Under the pieces are notes generated by a model. That model worked only from the letters and a program-made list of their open reading frames with translations, searched no databases and was not told the origin of the DNA. Below, piece by piece: positions 1 to 10,837 of a stretch of 64,000 nucleotides of DNA. Each line of letters opens with the position of its first letter. Positions within the stretch are counted from its first letter, which is position 1. Origin of the DNA: an uncultured Eubacterium sp. (lineage in GTDB: Bacteria; Bacillota; Clostridia; Lachnospirales; Lachnospiraceae); assembly GCA_934351445.1 (NCBI GenBank), contig CAKRIZ010000002.1, forward strand, positions 62,001 through 126,000, in the 5' to 3' direction. A program made the translations under genes and the position numbers.

Positions 1-3000
1 TCTTCTCTCAAGGTGTCTTTATATTTCTCGTAGAAGTTCTCAGTCTTGCCTTCTTTGCTTGCTTCCTCAGCATCAAACGGCATATTGACATAGTCATTTG
101 CAAGTTCCAGTGTATCCTGGATATCAATCTCCCTCGCACCGTCAAATACCGGTGTCTCGATATTAAATCCCAGCGCCTTTGCAGCAAGACTCAGGTGAAT
201 CTCGAGCACCTGTCCGATATTCATACGGGACGGCACACCAAGCGGGTTCAATACGATATCCAACGGACGTCCATTCGGCAGGAACGGCATATCCTCTACC
301 GGGAGTACTCTGGAAACGACACCCTTGTTACCATGTCGGCCAGCCATCTTATCGCCGACAGAGATCTTTCTCTTCTGGGCAATATAGATGCGCACTGCCT
401 GATTCACACCGGGTGATAATTCATCTCCGTTTTCTCTCGTAAATACTTTGGCATCTACAACAATACCATATTCTCCATGAGGCACTTTCAGGGAAGTATC
501 ACGCACTTCACGTGCCTTCTCACCAAAGATCGCACGCAGCAGACGCTCCTCAGCAGTCAGCTCCGTCTCGCCCTTCGGTGTTACTTTTCCGACCAGGATA
601 TCACCGGCGCGGACCTCTGCTCCGACACGGATAATACCGCGCTCATCCAGATCCTTAAGCGCATCCTCACCGACACCCGGTACATCGCGTGTGATCTCCT
701 CGGGTCCGAGCTTGGTATCACGTGCTTCTGCCTCGTATTCCTCAATATGGACAGATGTATATACGTCATCCTGTACCAGACGCTCGCTCAGCAGAACAGC
801 ATCCTCGTAGTTGTAACCTTCCCAGGTCATGAATCCGATCAGCGGGTTCTTACCTAATGCCAGTTCTCCCTCTGAGGTCGAAGGTCCATCCGCAATGACT
901 TCACCGGCATCTACATGATCGCCCTTGAATACGATCGGACGCTGGTTGTAGCAGTTGCTCTGGTTACTTCTGGAGAACTTGGTCAGCTTGTAATCAGATG
1001 TCGTACCATCATCATTTTTGATCCAGATCTCATCAGACTGTGCTTTTTCAACAACACCGGCCTTCTTAGCGACAACGCAGACACCGGAGTCTACCGCTGC
1101 CTTGGGCTCCATACCGGTACCTACAACAGGTGCTTCTGTAGTCAGAAGCGGCACCGCCTGACGCTGCATGTTTGATCCCATCAGCGCACGGTTCGCATCA
1201 TCGTTCTGCAGGAACGGGATCAGGGCTGTAGCGACTGAGAACACCATCTTCGGAGAGACATCCATGTAATCAAACATGGTCTTGTCATATTCCTGCGTCT
1301 CATCCAGATAACGTCCGGATACGGAATTACGCACAAAATGTCCGTCTTCATCCAGCTTTTCGTTCGCCTGTGCTACATGGTAGTTATCCTCTTCATCCGC
1401 GGTCATATATACAACCTGATCTGTGACACGGGGATTTTTCGGATCCGTTTTATCAATCTTGCGGTACGGCGCCTCTACAAAACCGTACTCATTAATGCGG
1501 GCATAACATGCCAGTGAGTTGATCAGACCGATGTTCGGACCTTCTGGTGTCTCGATCGGGCACATACGTCCATAGTGTGAGTAGTGGACATCCCGCACCT
1601 CGAATCCGGCACGATCTCTGCTCAGACCACCAGGTCCCAATGCAGACAGACGTCTCTTATGTGTCAACTCACCAAGCGGGTTATTCTGATCCATGAACTG
1701 AGACAGCTGTGAAGATCCGAAGAACTCCTTGACTGCTGCAGTCACTGGCTTGATATTGATCAGGCTCTGCGGTGAAATACCCTCCAGATCCTGGGTTGTC
1801 ATACGCTCACGTACTACACGCTCCAGTCTGGACAGACCGATGCGGTACTGATTCTGCAGCAGCTCGCCGACAGCACGGATACGACGGTTACCCAGATGAT
1901 CGATATCATCGTCATTACCAATGCCCCACTCCAGATGCATGTTATAATTAATAGAAGCAAAAATATCATCCTTGGTGATGTGCTTAGGGATCAGCTCATG
2001 CACATTCTTGCGGATTGCTTCCTTGATATCTTCTAATGCAGAGTTCTCCTCCAGAATCTGCTTCAATGCAGGATAGTATACCAGCTCTGTGATGCCGAGT
2101 TCCTTCTGCGCAGCTTTATCCGCAAGCTCGGGAACCCATGCGCCCAGATCTACCATCATGGAAGACAGCACCTTGACATTGCGTTCCTCAGTCTCGATCA
2201 TAACATATTTTACTGCTGCATTCTGGATCTCCTCAGCCTTTTCCCGCGTCAGCTGGGTACCTGCCTCAGCCAGCACTTCACCGGTTGACGGATCGAGTAC
2301 ATCCTCAGCCAGCACCTGACCGCGCAGACGGTTTCTGAACGCCAGCTTCTTATTAAACTTATAACGTCCAACCTTTGCCAGATCATATCTTCTCGGGTCA
2401 AAGAACATCGCAGAGATCAGGCTCTCGGCGCTCTCTACCGTCAAAGGCTCGCCGGGGCGGATCTTCTTATACAGCTCCAGAAGACCTGACTCGTAGTTGT
2501 TGGAAACATCTTTTCCAAAGCTGGCCACAATCTTCGGTTCCTCTCCAAAGTAATCAATGATCTCCTGATTACTGCCGAGTCCGAGTGCACGGATGAGCAC
2601 CGTGATCGGAACTTTTCTCGTTCTATCTACACGAACATAAAATACGTCATTGGAGTCTGTCTCGTACTCTAACCATGCACCACGGTTAGGGATAACGGTA
2701 CAGGAGTAAAGGGTCTTTCCGACTTTATCACGGGTAATGCCGTAATAGATACCCGGAGAACGCACGAGCTGGCTGACGATAACTCGCTCAGCACCGTTGA
2801 TCACGAACGTACCTGTCTCTGTCATCAGCGGCAGATCACCCATGAAAATCTCATGCTCATTGATCTCCTCTGTCTCCTTATTATACAAACGGACTTTCAC
2901 CTTCAGGGGTGCCGCATAAGTAGCATCACGCTCCTTGCACTCGGGAATCGTATACTTCACATCATCTGCACATAATGTAAAGTCAACAAATTCCAGACTC

Positions 3001-3191
3001 AGGTGTCCACTGTAGTCCGTAATGGGAGAGATATCTGCAAACACTTCTTTTAAACCTTCGTCCAGAAACCACTGGTAGGAGTCCTTCTGTACCTCGATCA
3101 AATTGGGCATTTCCAGAACTTCTTTTTGTCTTGAGTAGCTCATACGCAGGCTCTTGCCAGCTTGTACCGGACGTATTCTGTTTTTCTCCAT
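1..3191 (-). CDS. rpoB: RNA polymerase beta subunit (3' end outside window)
   Basis: This is the beta subunit of RNA polymerase, which forms half of the active-site cleft. About 1063 codons are visible and the C-terminus runs off the left edge. The N-terminus ([20 protein letters not shown]) and the whole series of bacterial beta motifs read through without a break. The rifampicin pocket (around 1560-1740) has the unmutated residues [13 protein letters not shown] and H-K-R-R-L-S-A-L, so no classic rifampicin-resistance substitution is seen. The start ATG at 3191 follows a GAGGTG ribosome binding site. The gene normally follows rplL directly; here it is about 10 kb away and has its own promoter. 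The family assignment is certain. Confidence 0.98.
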   Translation of the reverse strand, partial: MEKNRIRPVQAGKSLRMSYSRQKEVLEMPNLIEVQKDSYQWFLDEGLKEVFADISPITDYSGHLSLEFVDFTLCADDVKYTIPECKERDATYAAPLKVKVRLYNKETEEINEHEIFMGDLPLMTETGTFVINGAERVIVSQLVRSPGIYYGITRDKVGKTLYSCTVIPNRGAWLEYETDSNDVFYVRVDRTRKVPITVLIRALGLGSNQEIIDYFGEEPKIVASFGKDVSNNYESGLLELYKKIRPGEPLTVESAESLISAMFFDPRRYDLAKVGRYKFNKKLAFRNRLRGQVLAEDVLDPSTGEVLAEAGTQLTREKAEEIQNAAVKYVMIETEERNVKVLSSMMVDLGAWVPELADKAAQKELGITELVYYPALKQILEENSALEDIKEAIRKNVHELIPKHITKDDIFASINYNMHLEWGIGNDDDIDHLGNRRIRAVGELLQNQYRIGLSRLERVVRERMTTQDLEGISPQSLINIKPVTAAVKEFFGSSQLSQFMDQNNPLGELTHKRRLSALGPGGLSRDRAGFEVRDVHYSHYGRMCPIETPEGPNIGLINSLACYARINEYGFVEAPYRKIDKTDPKNPRVTDQVVYMTADEEDNYHVAQANEKLDEDGHFVRNSVSGRYLDETQEYDKTMFDYMDVSPKMVFSVATALIPFLQNDDANRALMGSNMQRQAVPLLTTEAPVVGTGMEPKAAVDSGVCVVAKKAGVVEKAQSDEIWIKNDDGTTSDYKLTKFSRSNQSNCYNQRPIVFKGDHVDAGEVIADGPSTSEGELALGKNPLIGFMTWEGYNYEDAVLLSERLVQDDVYTSVHIEEYEAEARDTKLGPEEITRDVPGVGEDALKDLDERGIIRVGAEVRAGDILVGKVTPKGETELTAEERLLRAIFGEKAREVRDTSLKVPHGEYGIVVDAKVFTRENGDELSPGVNQAVRIYIAQKRKISVGDKMAGRHGNKGVVSRVLPVEDMPFLPNGRPLDIVLNPLGVPSRMNIGQVLEIHLSLAAKALGFNIETPVFDGAREIDIQDTLELANDYVNMPFDAEEASKEGKTENFYEKYKDTLRE

Positions 3192-3280
3192 TGACGTTTC
3201 ACCTCTCGTTTTTATTATTTGGACTTCTTCCGCCCAAATGAGCGCAGAATTAGCCTATTTACCACAATAAAGCATCATAC

Positions 3281-3309
3281 ATGATACCACAAGTCAGAGA
3301 GCCCGTCAA
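3281..3309 (-). promoter_or_regulatory. Sigma-A promoter for rpoB
   Basis: On the minus strand TTGACG (3304-3309) and TATCAT (3281-3286) are separated by exactly 17 bases, about 90 bases upstream of the rpoB start. This explains how rpoB is expressed when it is detached from rplL. The call rests on sequence match only. Confidence 0.75.
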
Positions 3310-3394
3310 GGAAAAAATATTTTTTTGCAAAAAGAGTCATTCCCGGCACACCTACAGAACCTGCCACCGGCAGCTTCTTCGGATGCATGGCAAC

Positions 3395-3435
3395 AAAAAC
3401 AGATCCCCGCACCATATACAAGGTACAGGGATCTG
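3395..3435 (-). terminator. Intrinsic terminator after the metallo-beta-lactamase-fold gene
   Basis: Arms CAGATCCC (3400-3407) and GGGATCTG (3428-3435) can pair. On the minus strand the hairpin is followed by TTTTTGTT. It lies 15 bases past the stop of the gene at 3450, so transcripts of the envelope cluster should end here, before the rpoB promoter. Confidence 0.7.
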
Positions 3436-3449
3436 CCATTTGACCAGAA

Positions 3450-5363
3450 CTACTTCTCAGTTTCCTTCGCTGATTCTTCGCTGTTCTTTGATTGATCCGC
3501 TTTTTTCTGCTTCTTTACTTTCTTGACCTGCTTTACCACACCATTTTCATCCGCATGATATTTCTTGCCATTGGCCAGCTTAAAGTTGCGGTTCGTGTAC
3601 ATCTTGCCATCCGCACCAAAATAGTATTTCTGCTGTCCGATCTTGACCATCTTACCTGTCACCATATGACCGTCCGCATCGAAATAGTACGTGTTGTTTC
3701 CTACCGTCACTTTCTCGTCCGTGACATACAAGCCCTGATCGTCAAAGTAATACTGCTCTCCGTCAATGCGCGCGATCGTTCCGGCATATACAGCACCATC
3801 GCCATCGATCGCATACATCTCACCGTCAAACTCATAGAAAGCCCGCTTGCCATCATTACCGATCATGCGGCCGTCCTCATCAAAAAGATACCAGGTGCCG
3901 TAGAAATCGATCTTGGCATCTGTCACGACCTCGCCCTTCTTATTCAGGTAGTACTCGCCGTCTTCCATATCGATCAGCTCATCTGCCCGGAATGCCCCAT
4001 CTGTATCCAGCACATATCTGTTACCCTCGATCGTTGTGAATACATCTTCCTCCTCCGGCTCCAGACGATAACCGTTTTCATCAAAATAGTAACGGTAATC
4101 TCCTACATACGCAAAACCAAACTGCATCGCCGCGCTGTCGCCATTTGCATCCAGGACATATGCCCGCGTTCCGTTCTCATCTGTATTCCACGGCGAATAG
4201 CCACTCTTTTTATATTTTCCGTAGACCATGCGTCCACCGTTGCCAAAGTTATAATACTTACCATCAATCTGTTGGATTCCGGTCAGCGGCTTATTCTGTG
4301 CATCCAGATAAAACATATCCGTGTCATGGTATTTTCCGTCAGATCCGGCGACCTTCACCCAACCACTCAGTTTTGTGCCGCTGTCGGCATCCTCGCCGCG
4401 ATACAACGTCACGAGATCATTTTTGACATCAATTACGATATTCTCCCCGTTATTCTGGATCATATAGTTGATACCGTACTCTGTTGAACGCTGGACCGCA
4501 CGGAAATTCTTCCACTTTCCATTCGCCTTTCTCGGCTCATAGCTCGGGGTTGTCGTAAAGCTGTACGTTGGGCTCACATAGCTCAAAAATTCTTCGCTGT
4601 TTACACTGCCCTGTCCGTGATGATTCAGTTTCATAATGTCACAGTCCAGTTCTTTTCCGTACCGTTCGATAAGCAGATCTTCCTGTTGCTTCTGGATGTC
4701 ACCAGCCGTGAAATATTTGATATTTCCGCAGGTAAAGATCGTCACCAGGCTACAGTTATTCTCATACAATCCATACGAAGCCTCGCCCTTTGCATTATAC
4801 AAAGACAGCCGGTACTCATCAATCGGTCCGATGACTTTTCCCGTCACATCCCCGACCTTCAGCTCATCCCCGACCTTCAGATATTCGATCGGGAACTTTC
4901 CTTCTGCATATTTACGCAGGATCTCATATCTGCGCGGGTTACTCTTGGAACGCGGCGACAGGCTCTCTGCCGGCAGATACAGCTTGTCAATCGTGATACC
5001 TGACTCTGCGAATTCCTCCAGTCCGTCAGTGAGGTTCCAGGAACCGCTGGAACCGATATGATCCATATGCAGATGACTGAAATAAAGGGTCAGATGATCA
5101 ATTCCAAGATCTTCCAGTTCTTCAATCACATAGGGAGTTCCATAATACATTCCGATATCCATGAGCAGATATTCTCCTCTGGACTCCAGCAACACGGAAT
5201 CTCCTTTTGAATTCTCACCAAGATACATGCCATGAAGTGTCATCTCTGTATCAGCGGCATATGTCGTCTCAGCACTGTTCCAAAAAAACAATCCAAGCAG
5301 CATCAGACACAGACTAGCCATTACCATCGTTATTTTCTTTTGTTTCATTTTCTTTTGTTTCAT
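3450..5363 (-). CDS. Secreted metallo-beta-lactamase-fold hydrolase with cell-wall-binding repeats
   Basis: This is a predicted exported hydrolase of the ComEC/Rec2-C-terminal type metallo-beta-lactamase fold, about 637 residues long. A lysine-rich start and hydrophobic stretch ending near T-Y-A-A form a signal peptide. The metal-binding H-L-H-M-D-H motif is at about residue 100, and a later N-H-H-G supplies further ligands. From about residue 340 to the end there are about ten YYF-D-x-D/N-G-type repeats like those in choline- or glucan-binding wall proteins, so the enzyme is probably held on the cell surface. The substrate is unknown. The ATG at 5363 has AGGAAG 10 bases upstream; a TTG at 5387 with AAGGAAG is an alternative. 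It is the last gene of the envelope cluster, 78 bases after the SDR gene. Confidence 0.8.
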   Translation of the reverse strand: MKQKKMKQKKITMVMASLCLMLLGLFFWNSAETTYAADTEMTLHGMYLGENSKGDSVLLESRGEYLLMDIGMYYGTPYVIEELEDLGIDHLTLYFSHLHMDHIGSSGSWNLTDGLEEFAESGITIDKLYLPAESLSPRSKSNPRRYEILRKYAEGKFPIEYLKVGDELKVGDVTGKVIGPIDEYRLSLYNAKGEASYGLYENNCSLVTIFTCGNIKYFTAGDIQKQQEDLLIERYGKELDCDIMKLNHHGQGSVNSEEFLSYVSPTYSFTTTPSYEPRKANGKWKNFRAVQRSTEYGINYMIQNNGENIVIDVKNDLVTLYRGEDADSGTKLSGWVKVAGSDGKYHDTDMFYLDAQNKPLTGIQQIDGKYYNFGNGGRMVYGKYKKSGYSPWNTDENGTRAYVLDANGDSAAMQFGFAYVGDYRYYFDENGYRLEPEEEDVFTTIEGNRYVLDTDGAFRADELIDMEDGEYYLNKKGEVVTDAKIDFYGTWYLFDEDGRMIGNDGKRAFYEFDGEMYAIDGDGAVYAGTIARIDGEQYYFDDQGLYVTDEKVTVGNNTYYFDADGHMVTGKMVKIGQQKYYFGADGKMYTNRNFKLANGKKYHADENGVVKQVKKVKKQKKADQSKNSEESAKETEK

Positions 5364-5441
5364 TTCAATTACGCTTCCTAACTTCAATACAAAAACTTCC
5401 TTACTAAACTACTAATTTCTTGCTTCCAATACAGATGACCC

Positions 5442-6509
5442 TTACGCCTGATCATCCATATAGCTTATCATTCTGCGGTAGGCATCTGCGAGTCCTACAG
5501 TCGGCTGCCAGCCTAACGCGCGCATCTTCGACGCATCCAGCCACATCTTTACCGGAGGCGCATAACCCAGCGACGACGCATCCTCAGGGATATCCAATAC
5601 CACCTTGATCGCTCCACCGGCGATCTGCTCAGCGACAAGCTGCGCCATATCACGGATCGTCGTATGGCTCTCCTCGTTGGCGATATTGTATGCTTCTCCA
5701 CTCTCGCCTTTTTCGAGCAGCATCAGAATCGCCCGGACCGCGTCTGCCGTATATACATAGTTTCCCTCAGACTCACCCGTCGTATGCAGCACGATATCAT
5801 CTCCCTTTACCGCACTGCGTGCAAACTGTGCAAACACACGGTTTTCTGTCGGCAGGATACCTGCTCCGAACGTCTGCGCGAGTCTCGCGCTCTTTACATC
5901 CAGCCCATATTGTGCCGCATATGCATTGCACAGGCACTCGCACATCCGCTTTCCTTCCGGATAGCAGCTGCGCACAGTATTGATATCAATATAACCCAGA
6001 TCCTTTTCTGCAGTCTTTCCATCCGTCTTCGGCTGTCCATAGACTTCCATCGAAGAAATGTACACAAAGGACTTCGCCTTTTTTTCGACTGCCAGCTTCA
6101 GCATCTTCTCCGTTCCATCAATCGCTGTGCGGATCGTTCCGACCGGGTCAGACACCATCAGCTTTGAAGTCGTAACTGCTGCCGCATGGATCACATAATC
6201 GCATCCGAAGTCGCCGCTGATCTCATCTGTTGCGAGGTCTGCGACAATATATTCCGGGGCATCCACGCCATAGATCCGGTTCGCTTTCTCTACATTCCGC
6301 ACGAGCGCGTACACCTTCAGTCCCAGATCATGCACTTTATCACCATACAGCAACGCACGCACCAGCAGCGAACCAACCAACCCGGTTGCACCCGTCACTA
6401 CAAAAGAGCAGCCCCGGAATGCCTCCCACGGCAGATCACTGTGTGCAATACTGTCAAAATCCTCTGCCAGCACCTGATTTACCTTATCACCGAATCCTCT
6501 ATTATCCAT
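5442..6509 (-). CDS. Extended SDR NAD(P)-dependent epimerase/reductase
   Basis: This is a short-chain dehydrogenase/reductase of the extended (sugar-nucleotide epimerase) type, about 355 residues. The Rossmann motif G-A-T-G-L-V-G is near residue 38, and the catalytic Y-x-x-x-K appears as Y-P-E-G-K. The ATG at 6509 has GGAG seven bases upstream and begins 4 bases after the stop of the cytidylyltransferase gene, so the two are translationally linked. In Haemophilus Bcs1 an IspD-type domain and an SDR domain together make CDP-ribitol; this pair could be a split equivalent, but that is inference. The ORF can be extended upstream to 6584, which would overlap its neighbour without a better ribosome binding site. 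Confidence 0.85.
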   Translation of the reverse strand: MDNRGFGDKVNQVLAEDFDSIAHSDLPWEAFRGCSFVVTGATGLVGSLLVRALLYGDKVHDLGLKVYALVRNVEKANRIYGVDAPEYIVADLATDEISGDFGCDYVIHAAAVTTSKLMVSDPVGTIRTAIDGTEKMLKLAVEKKAKSFVYISSMEVYGQPKTDGKTAEKDLGYIDINTVRSCYPEGKRMCECLCNAYAAQYGLDVKSARLAQTFGAGILPTENRVFAQFARSAVKGDDIVLHTTGESEGNYVYTADAVRAILMLLEKGESGEAYNIANEESHTTIRDMAQLVAEQIAGGAIKVVLDIPEDASSLGYAPPVKMWLDASKMRALGWQPTVGLADAYRRMISYMDDQA

Positions 6510-6513
6510 CGCT

Positions 6514-7242
6514 TCACTCCTCCAGACCATAGATCTGAGCTTCTTCCTTTGCATCGAGCAGCGCACGCATCGTATAGAAATCATCCGGTGTCGTGATCTT
6601 GATATTCTCCTGCGGTCCCTCGATCAGATACAGCTTTTTGCCATAATACTGCATCATGGAACATGAATCAATAAATCCCGGCAGACCCTCCTCCATACTG
6701 CGTCTATGCGCTGCGATGATCTCGTCGAGATAAAAACTCTGCGGCGCACGTGCGAGTCTCGTATCTTCACGTTTCGGCACGCTATCGATCGAATTATCCT
6801 CCGACACAACGAGAACCGTTTCCTTCACCTTCACACTCGTGATGGCAGAACCATGTTCCTTCACACATGCGATATTATCCGAAATTGTCTTTGCATGAAT
6901 CAACGGCCGCACACCATCATGGATCAGTACAATCGAGCGCTCTCCGTTAGCGATCTCCTCAGCGGCGACCAGCCCATGATAGATCGACTCCTGCCCGGAA
7001 GCTCCGCCCGGAACGACTTTTACGACTTTATGGATATTGAATTTCACCAACAGTTCCTTCAGATACGGTATCCACGAATCGAGACATGCGACAACAATCG
7101 CATCGATCTCATCATGATTCTCAAATATCTCCAGTGTGTGTATGATGATCGGCTTGCCATATACATTGATAAACTGCTTCGGCTTCACGCGGCTGTTCAT
7201 TCTTTTTCCTACACCACCTGCAAAAATAATACCTATATTCAT
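6514..7242 (-). CDS. IspD/TarI-family cytidylyltransferase
   Basis: This 242-residue protein has the IspD/TarI fold. The glycine-rich CTP-binding start reads F-A-G-G-V-G-K-R-M, with K-P-K-Q-F just after, and H-D-G-V-R-P lies near residue 107. Such enzymes transfer CMP from CTP to a sugar- or polyol-phosphate. In the middle of a teichoic-acid type cluster the likely role is CDP-polyol formation (TarI-like) rather than isoprenoid IspD. It overlaps the TagF-like gene by 4 bases (ATGA) and is followed 4 bases later by the SDR gene, indicating one operon. The exact substrate cannot be told from sequence. Confidence 0.87.
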   Translation of the reverse strand: MNIGIIFAGGVGKRMNSRVKPKQFINVYGKPIIIHTLEIFENHDEIDAIVVACLDSWIPYLKELLVKFNIHKVVKVVPGGASGQESIYHGLVAAEEIANGERSIVLIHDGVRPLIHAKTISDNIACVKEHGSAITSVKVKETVLVVSEDNSIDSVPKREDTRLARAPQSFYLDEIIAAHRRSMEEGLPGFIDSCSMMQYYGKKLYLIEGPQENIKITTPDDFYTMRALLDAKEEAQIYGLEE

Positions 7243-9947
7243 GCTTTCGTCCCCTTCTTTAAAATATATTTATCCTGATAATCAATCATCACATCATAGA
7301 TACGCTTACAGTTCTCACGATCTTTGTAATAGAAGAAATCATCTGCCCTGCGCACATATTCCTCCTTCATCTTGCATCCGGATGCCATGTATTCACACAG
7401 CAGGTCAATCAGCTCATCATTATCATGCGCGATCTCGCCAAATGCCATCGTATCATAGAAGAACGTACCCTCCTCATAATGCTGCGGGATGTCCTTGTGG
7501 TGCAGATATACCAGCGGCTTTCGCATATAAGCAAAGTCAAACTGAATACCGGAGAAGTCTGTCACCATCAGACTAGATTCGCAGAACATCCGCTCATAGC
7601 TCATATCGCCGACCGCAGGAATGACATCCACATAATCATTTTTATCAAAGTCATCGACCTGTGCACTCACAATCGGGTGCAGTACATATTTAATGCGGTA
7701 GCCATATTTTTTTGCAGCCTCAATCAGACGTGGATCGTTGATCAGGGAATTGAACACCTTATAGTAGGTACTCTCCTTGAACATCGGGTTATAATCACGC
7801 TGCTCACCCTCACTCGTGCGCACCGGCACTGCGGCCTGCATACGCCAGGTGGGACTGATCATAATCTGCTTCTTATCGTCATTGACCAGTCCGTCATAAC
7901 GCGGCACTCCGGTCAGTTTCAGTGCATCATAACCGACATAATCATAGATCGGCCGCGACAGGTTCTCGATCTCATACTTGGAAGCACAGAAATACAATCT
8001 CGTGTTGTCCCTCAGACGATTCTGCGCAACAGCGATCTTCTGCACGGACATACCATGCTGCACACAGCACACATGGAAATCTACCAGATCACGCACATAG
8101 CTTGAATTGATCATGCCAAAGTTATTAAACGCAAATACGGTCGAATTGGATATCACCATCATATCTGCCAGCAGGAACACCAGCCGGTGCTTGATGCTGC
8201 CGCGGACAAGCGGATGATAACCATCCCTTCGCATACGCTTATAGTCCGTCGCATGCTTATCAATCAGATAATAATGCCGGATATGCTTATTCCGGTCACT
8301 CGCATAACGGTACAGATACTCTGATGAATCGCCGCCCTTGTAGATCTTGTCCAGATACATCCAGACTGGCTTGCGCTTCATGATCGGCTTTGCCAGGAAA
8401 TATGCATTGCGCACACCGATAAATACCCACGCACGCAGATCGAACGACCGCAACATCTCCCACTGCAGTCTGCGCTCCTGCTTACGGCGTTCTTTTTTCG
8501 TCACCGTATGGAAATACATGCCGGTATCCCGTTTCACCATCATGTACTTTTTATCCGTTCCAAAGCACCAGTAGCTCGCTAAAAATGTACCACTCATGCG
8601 GCTGAAATGTGATTCATAGGAAAAAGCAATCTTTATCACTTCACCCTCAATCACCGCCTCGCAGTCCAGCGCCGCGCTGCTCACTCCATCCAACGGCAGA
8701 TCCACGCTAAATGAATGTCTCTTGAACACACTCACGCCAAACACTTTCGTCAGCGCATAGCGTTCATTATATTTTAATGCATATTTTTCCCCATGATAGC
8801 GGATATATACTTCCTCTGCCATTGCATAGAGGATCGGATGGATCGTTCCATCAATATGCAGCACGTTATCATGTTCATTCATGAACAAAATATTGGCTTT
8901 GAGGTTTTCGATCCGGCCAAACATCACATCGTCATGTCCGTAATGCGCTTTTCCAACGAGATAACGCTTGTCCATCGAAAAATCATCGCCATATTTCAGG
9001 ACACCATACACCCACAGCATACTGTCGAGCTGCTTACATTCCGGAATTCTCTGATAATCAAGCAATACCTCATCGTCGATATACTGAAACAGTTCACCGA
9101 TCAACTGCAGAAATGCCTGCTCCTGCCCGGACGGAATCACGTGTTTATTCTGATTGTCCTTGTTGCTGGTGATCCGGCATCCGATCGAAAACATGAAATG
9201 ATACTGGATAAACCGCGGGATACCACCCTTCTGCACTGACCAGTGCTGTAAATACGGCTGCCAGAACTCACGCAGCGATTTAAAATACCAGTCCGGATTG
9301 TAGATCTCCTTATAAAATACCGGATCTCCCTCCTGGGCACGGCTGCCCTGATAGACCGCGTCGCTCAGATAGACGACTTCGCGAACGCCTGCCAGCAATG
9401 TCAGGAAAAATTCACGCTCCGCCTCAATGCCATACTCTGGATGCCACTTTCCTGCCTGCAATGCCTTCGTCCGGACAAAGGTCCCGGCAAAATAAAACGG
9501 ATAGTGTGTAAATGTCTGATATACATCAAATACTGACACTGCATCCAGCGTCTGGGCACTGGCAAATGCAGCAAATTCCAGTTCCGGAAGCTGCTTATAC
9601 GGCAGGAATACCTGTTTCTTCTCTCTTTTTGCGGCTTCCGCCTCTATTTTCCCAAGCGTGCCCTCTGCATAGGTATCACCACCGTACAGTGCCGTAGCCA
9701 GTCCTCCCTGCAGCCGGTTCATAGCATCCGCATATACCTGTGCATCAGATCGCCCGTCTATCGGCAGATACGTAACCGCTGCAACCTGTGACAAGGATTC
9801 CAGCCACGCCTCCTGCTGCGTAGCATGTCCATATACCAGCAATTGTGCCTTCTCTGATACGGACAGCAATTCCTTCTTCAGACATTCTGCGGTCACACAG
9901 TTTTCTGTCATCTGTTCCGAACAGATGAGTATGATTGAAAGCATCAT
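7239..9947 (-). CDS. TagF-like CDP-glycerol/ribitol polyol-phosphate polymerase
   Basis: A 902-residue protein. Its C-terminal ~370 residues match the CDP-glycerol glycerophosphotransferase (TagF/TarL) family: S-P-T-W-R, Q-H-G-M near residue 630, and the late D-F-S-G-I-Q-F-D-F-A block. The first ~300 residues look like a degenerate GT-A-type domain, as is common in clostridial members. It would build the polyol-phosphate chain of a wall teichoic-acid-like polymer on the inner membrane face. It overlaps tagH upstream and the cytidylyltransferase downstream by 4 bases each. The donor (glycerol or ribitol) is undetermined. Confidence 0.85.
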   Translation of the reverse strand: MMLSIILICSEQMTENCVTAECLKKELLSVSEKAQLLVYGHATQQEAWLESLSQVAAVTYLPIDGRSDAQVYADAMNRLQGGLATALYGGDTYAEGTLGKIEAEAAKREKKQVFLPYKQLPELEFAAFASAQTLDAVSVFDVYQTFTHYPFYFAGTFVRTKALQAGKWHPEYGIEAEREFFLTLLAGVREVVYLSDAVYQGSRAQEGDPVFYKEIYNPDWYFKSLREFWQPYLQHWSVQKGGIPRFIQYHFMFSIGCRITSNKDNQNKHVIPSGQEQAFLQLIGELFQYIDDEVLLDYQRIPECKQLDSMLWVYGVLKYGDDFSMDKRYLVGKAHYGHDDVMFGRIENLKANILFMNEHDNVLHIDGTIHPILYAMAEEVYIRYHGEKYALKYNERYALTKVFGVSVFKRHSFSVDLPLDGVSSAALDCEAVIEGEVIKIAFSYESHFSRMSGTFLASYWCFGTDKKYMMVKRDTGMYFHTVTKKERRKQERRLQWEMLRSFDLRAWVFIGVRNAYFLAKPIMKRKPVWMYLDKIYKGGDSSEYLYRYASDRNKHIRHYYLIDKHATDYKRMRRDGYHPLVRGSIKHRLVFLLADMMVISNSTVFAFNNFGMINSSYVRDLVDFHVCCVQHGMSVQKIAVAQNRLRDNTRLYFCASKYEIENLSRPIYDYVGYDALKLTGVPRYDGLVNDDKKQIMISPTWRMQAAVPVRTSEGEQRDYNPMFKESTYYKVFNSLINDPRLIEAAKKYGYRIKYVLHPIVSAQVDDFDKNDYVDVIPAVGDMSYERMFCESSLMVTDFSGIQFDFAYMRKPLVYLHHKDIPQHYEEGTFFYDTMAFGEIAHDNDELIDLLCEYMASGCKMKEEYVRRADDFFYYKDRENCKRIYDVMIDYQDKYILKKGTKA

Positions 9948-10819
9948 TTGTCTCCTTCCTGCGCAGCCTTCTGCTCCGCAGCTTTTTTCTCCGCTGCCTT
10001 TTTCTCAGCCTCTTTCTTCTGCTTGCGTCTCTGCTCCAGCTCCTTGCGGGCCGCTGCCGGCAGCTTGGACAGATCACTACAGTCATCCAGCATCGCCTCA
10101 TACTGGTCTGCGACCTCTTCGATATCACCATATGCGACCAGCTTGCCATGATCCAGAATCATTGCCTTGTTACACAATCTGCGTACCTGTTCCAGCGAGT
10201 GGGATACAAAGAGCACTGTCACACCCTGATCGAACATGTCCATGATCTTCTTCTCACTCTTTTTCCGGAACTTGGCATCGCCGACCGACAACACCTCGTC
10301 GAGAATCAATATCTCCGGTGATACCGTCGTCGCGATTGAGAATCCAAGACGCGCACGCATACCGGATGAATAGTTTTTCACCGGAACATCAATAAACTCT
10401 CCCAGCTCGGAGAACTCTATGATCTCATTATATTTTTCTTGAATAAATTCCTTGGAATATCCAAGCAGCGCTCCATTCAGGAAAATATTTTCCGCTCCTG
10501 TATACTCATTCTCAAAGCCTGCGCCCAACTCGATCAACGGCGCTACTTTTCCGACCTTTTTGACTGTGCCCTCTGTCGGCTTGAATACACCGGCGATAAC
10601 TTTCAGCAGCGTACTCTTGCCGGCTCCGTTCAGTCCGAGAATGCCGACACGGTCACCCTTTTCTACCGAAAAACTCACATCTTTGAGTGCCCAGAACTCA
10701 TTGAACTTCAACTGTCTGCGGATCGCCTTGATCATATAATCCTTGAGCGTATCTGTTTTCTCTTTACTCAGGTTGAAGCGCATACTGATATGGCTCAACT
10801 CTAACGCTTTTTTACCCAT
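9944..10819 (-). CDS. tagH: Teichoic-acid/polysaccharide ABC exporter, ATP-binding subunit
   Basis: ABC ATPase of the TagH/Wzt class, 291 residues. Walker A is G-L-N-G-A-G-K-S-T (about residue 62), the signature is Y-S-S-G-M-R-A-R-L and Walker B is I-L-I-L-D-E-V. The last ~40 residues are a lysine/alanine/glutamate-rich tail instead of the longer C-terminal extension of Bacillus TagH. It powers export of the lipid-linked polymer together with the permease encoded 18 bases upstream. The ATG at 10819 has AGAGG in front. Confidence 0.92.
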   Translation of the reverse strand: MGKKALELSHISMRFNLSKEKTDTLKDYMIKAIRRQLKFNEFWALKDVSFSVEKGDRVGILGLNGAGKSTLLKVIAGVFKPTEGTVKKVGKVAPLIELGAGFENEYTGAENIFLNGALLGYSKEFIQEKYNEIIEFSELGEFIDVPVKNYSSGMRARLGFSIATTVSPEILILDEVLSVGDAKFRKKSEKKIMDMFDQGVTVLFVSHSLEQVRRLCNKAMILDHGKLVAYGDIEEVADQYEAMLDDCSDLSKLPAAARKELEQRRKQKKEAEKKAAEKKAAEQKAAQEGDK

Positions 10820-10837
10820 CTTATACCTCTGCCTTCA

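Noticed and set aside
3492..4487. 331-codon open frame on the plus strand, opposite the metallo-beta-lactamase-fold gene
   Set aside because: It is the mirror of the repeat-rich coding sequence, has no ribosome binding site and gives a protein with no recognisable pattern.
6510..6584. Longer start for the SDR gene (at 6584)
   Set aside because: It would overlap the cytidylyltransferase gene by 71 bases; the ATG at 6509 has a good site and matches the family N-terminus.
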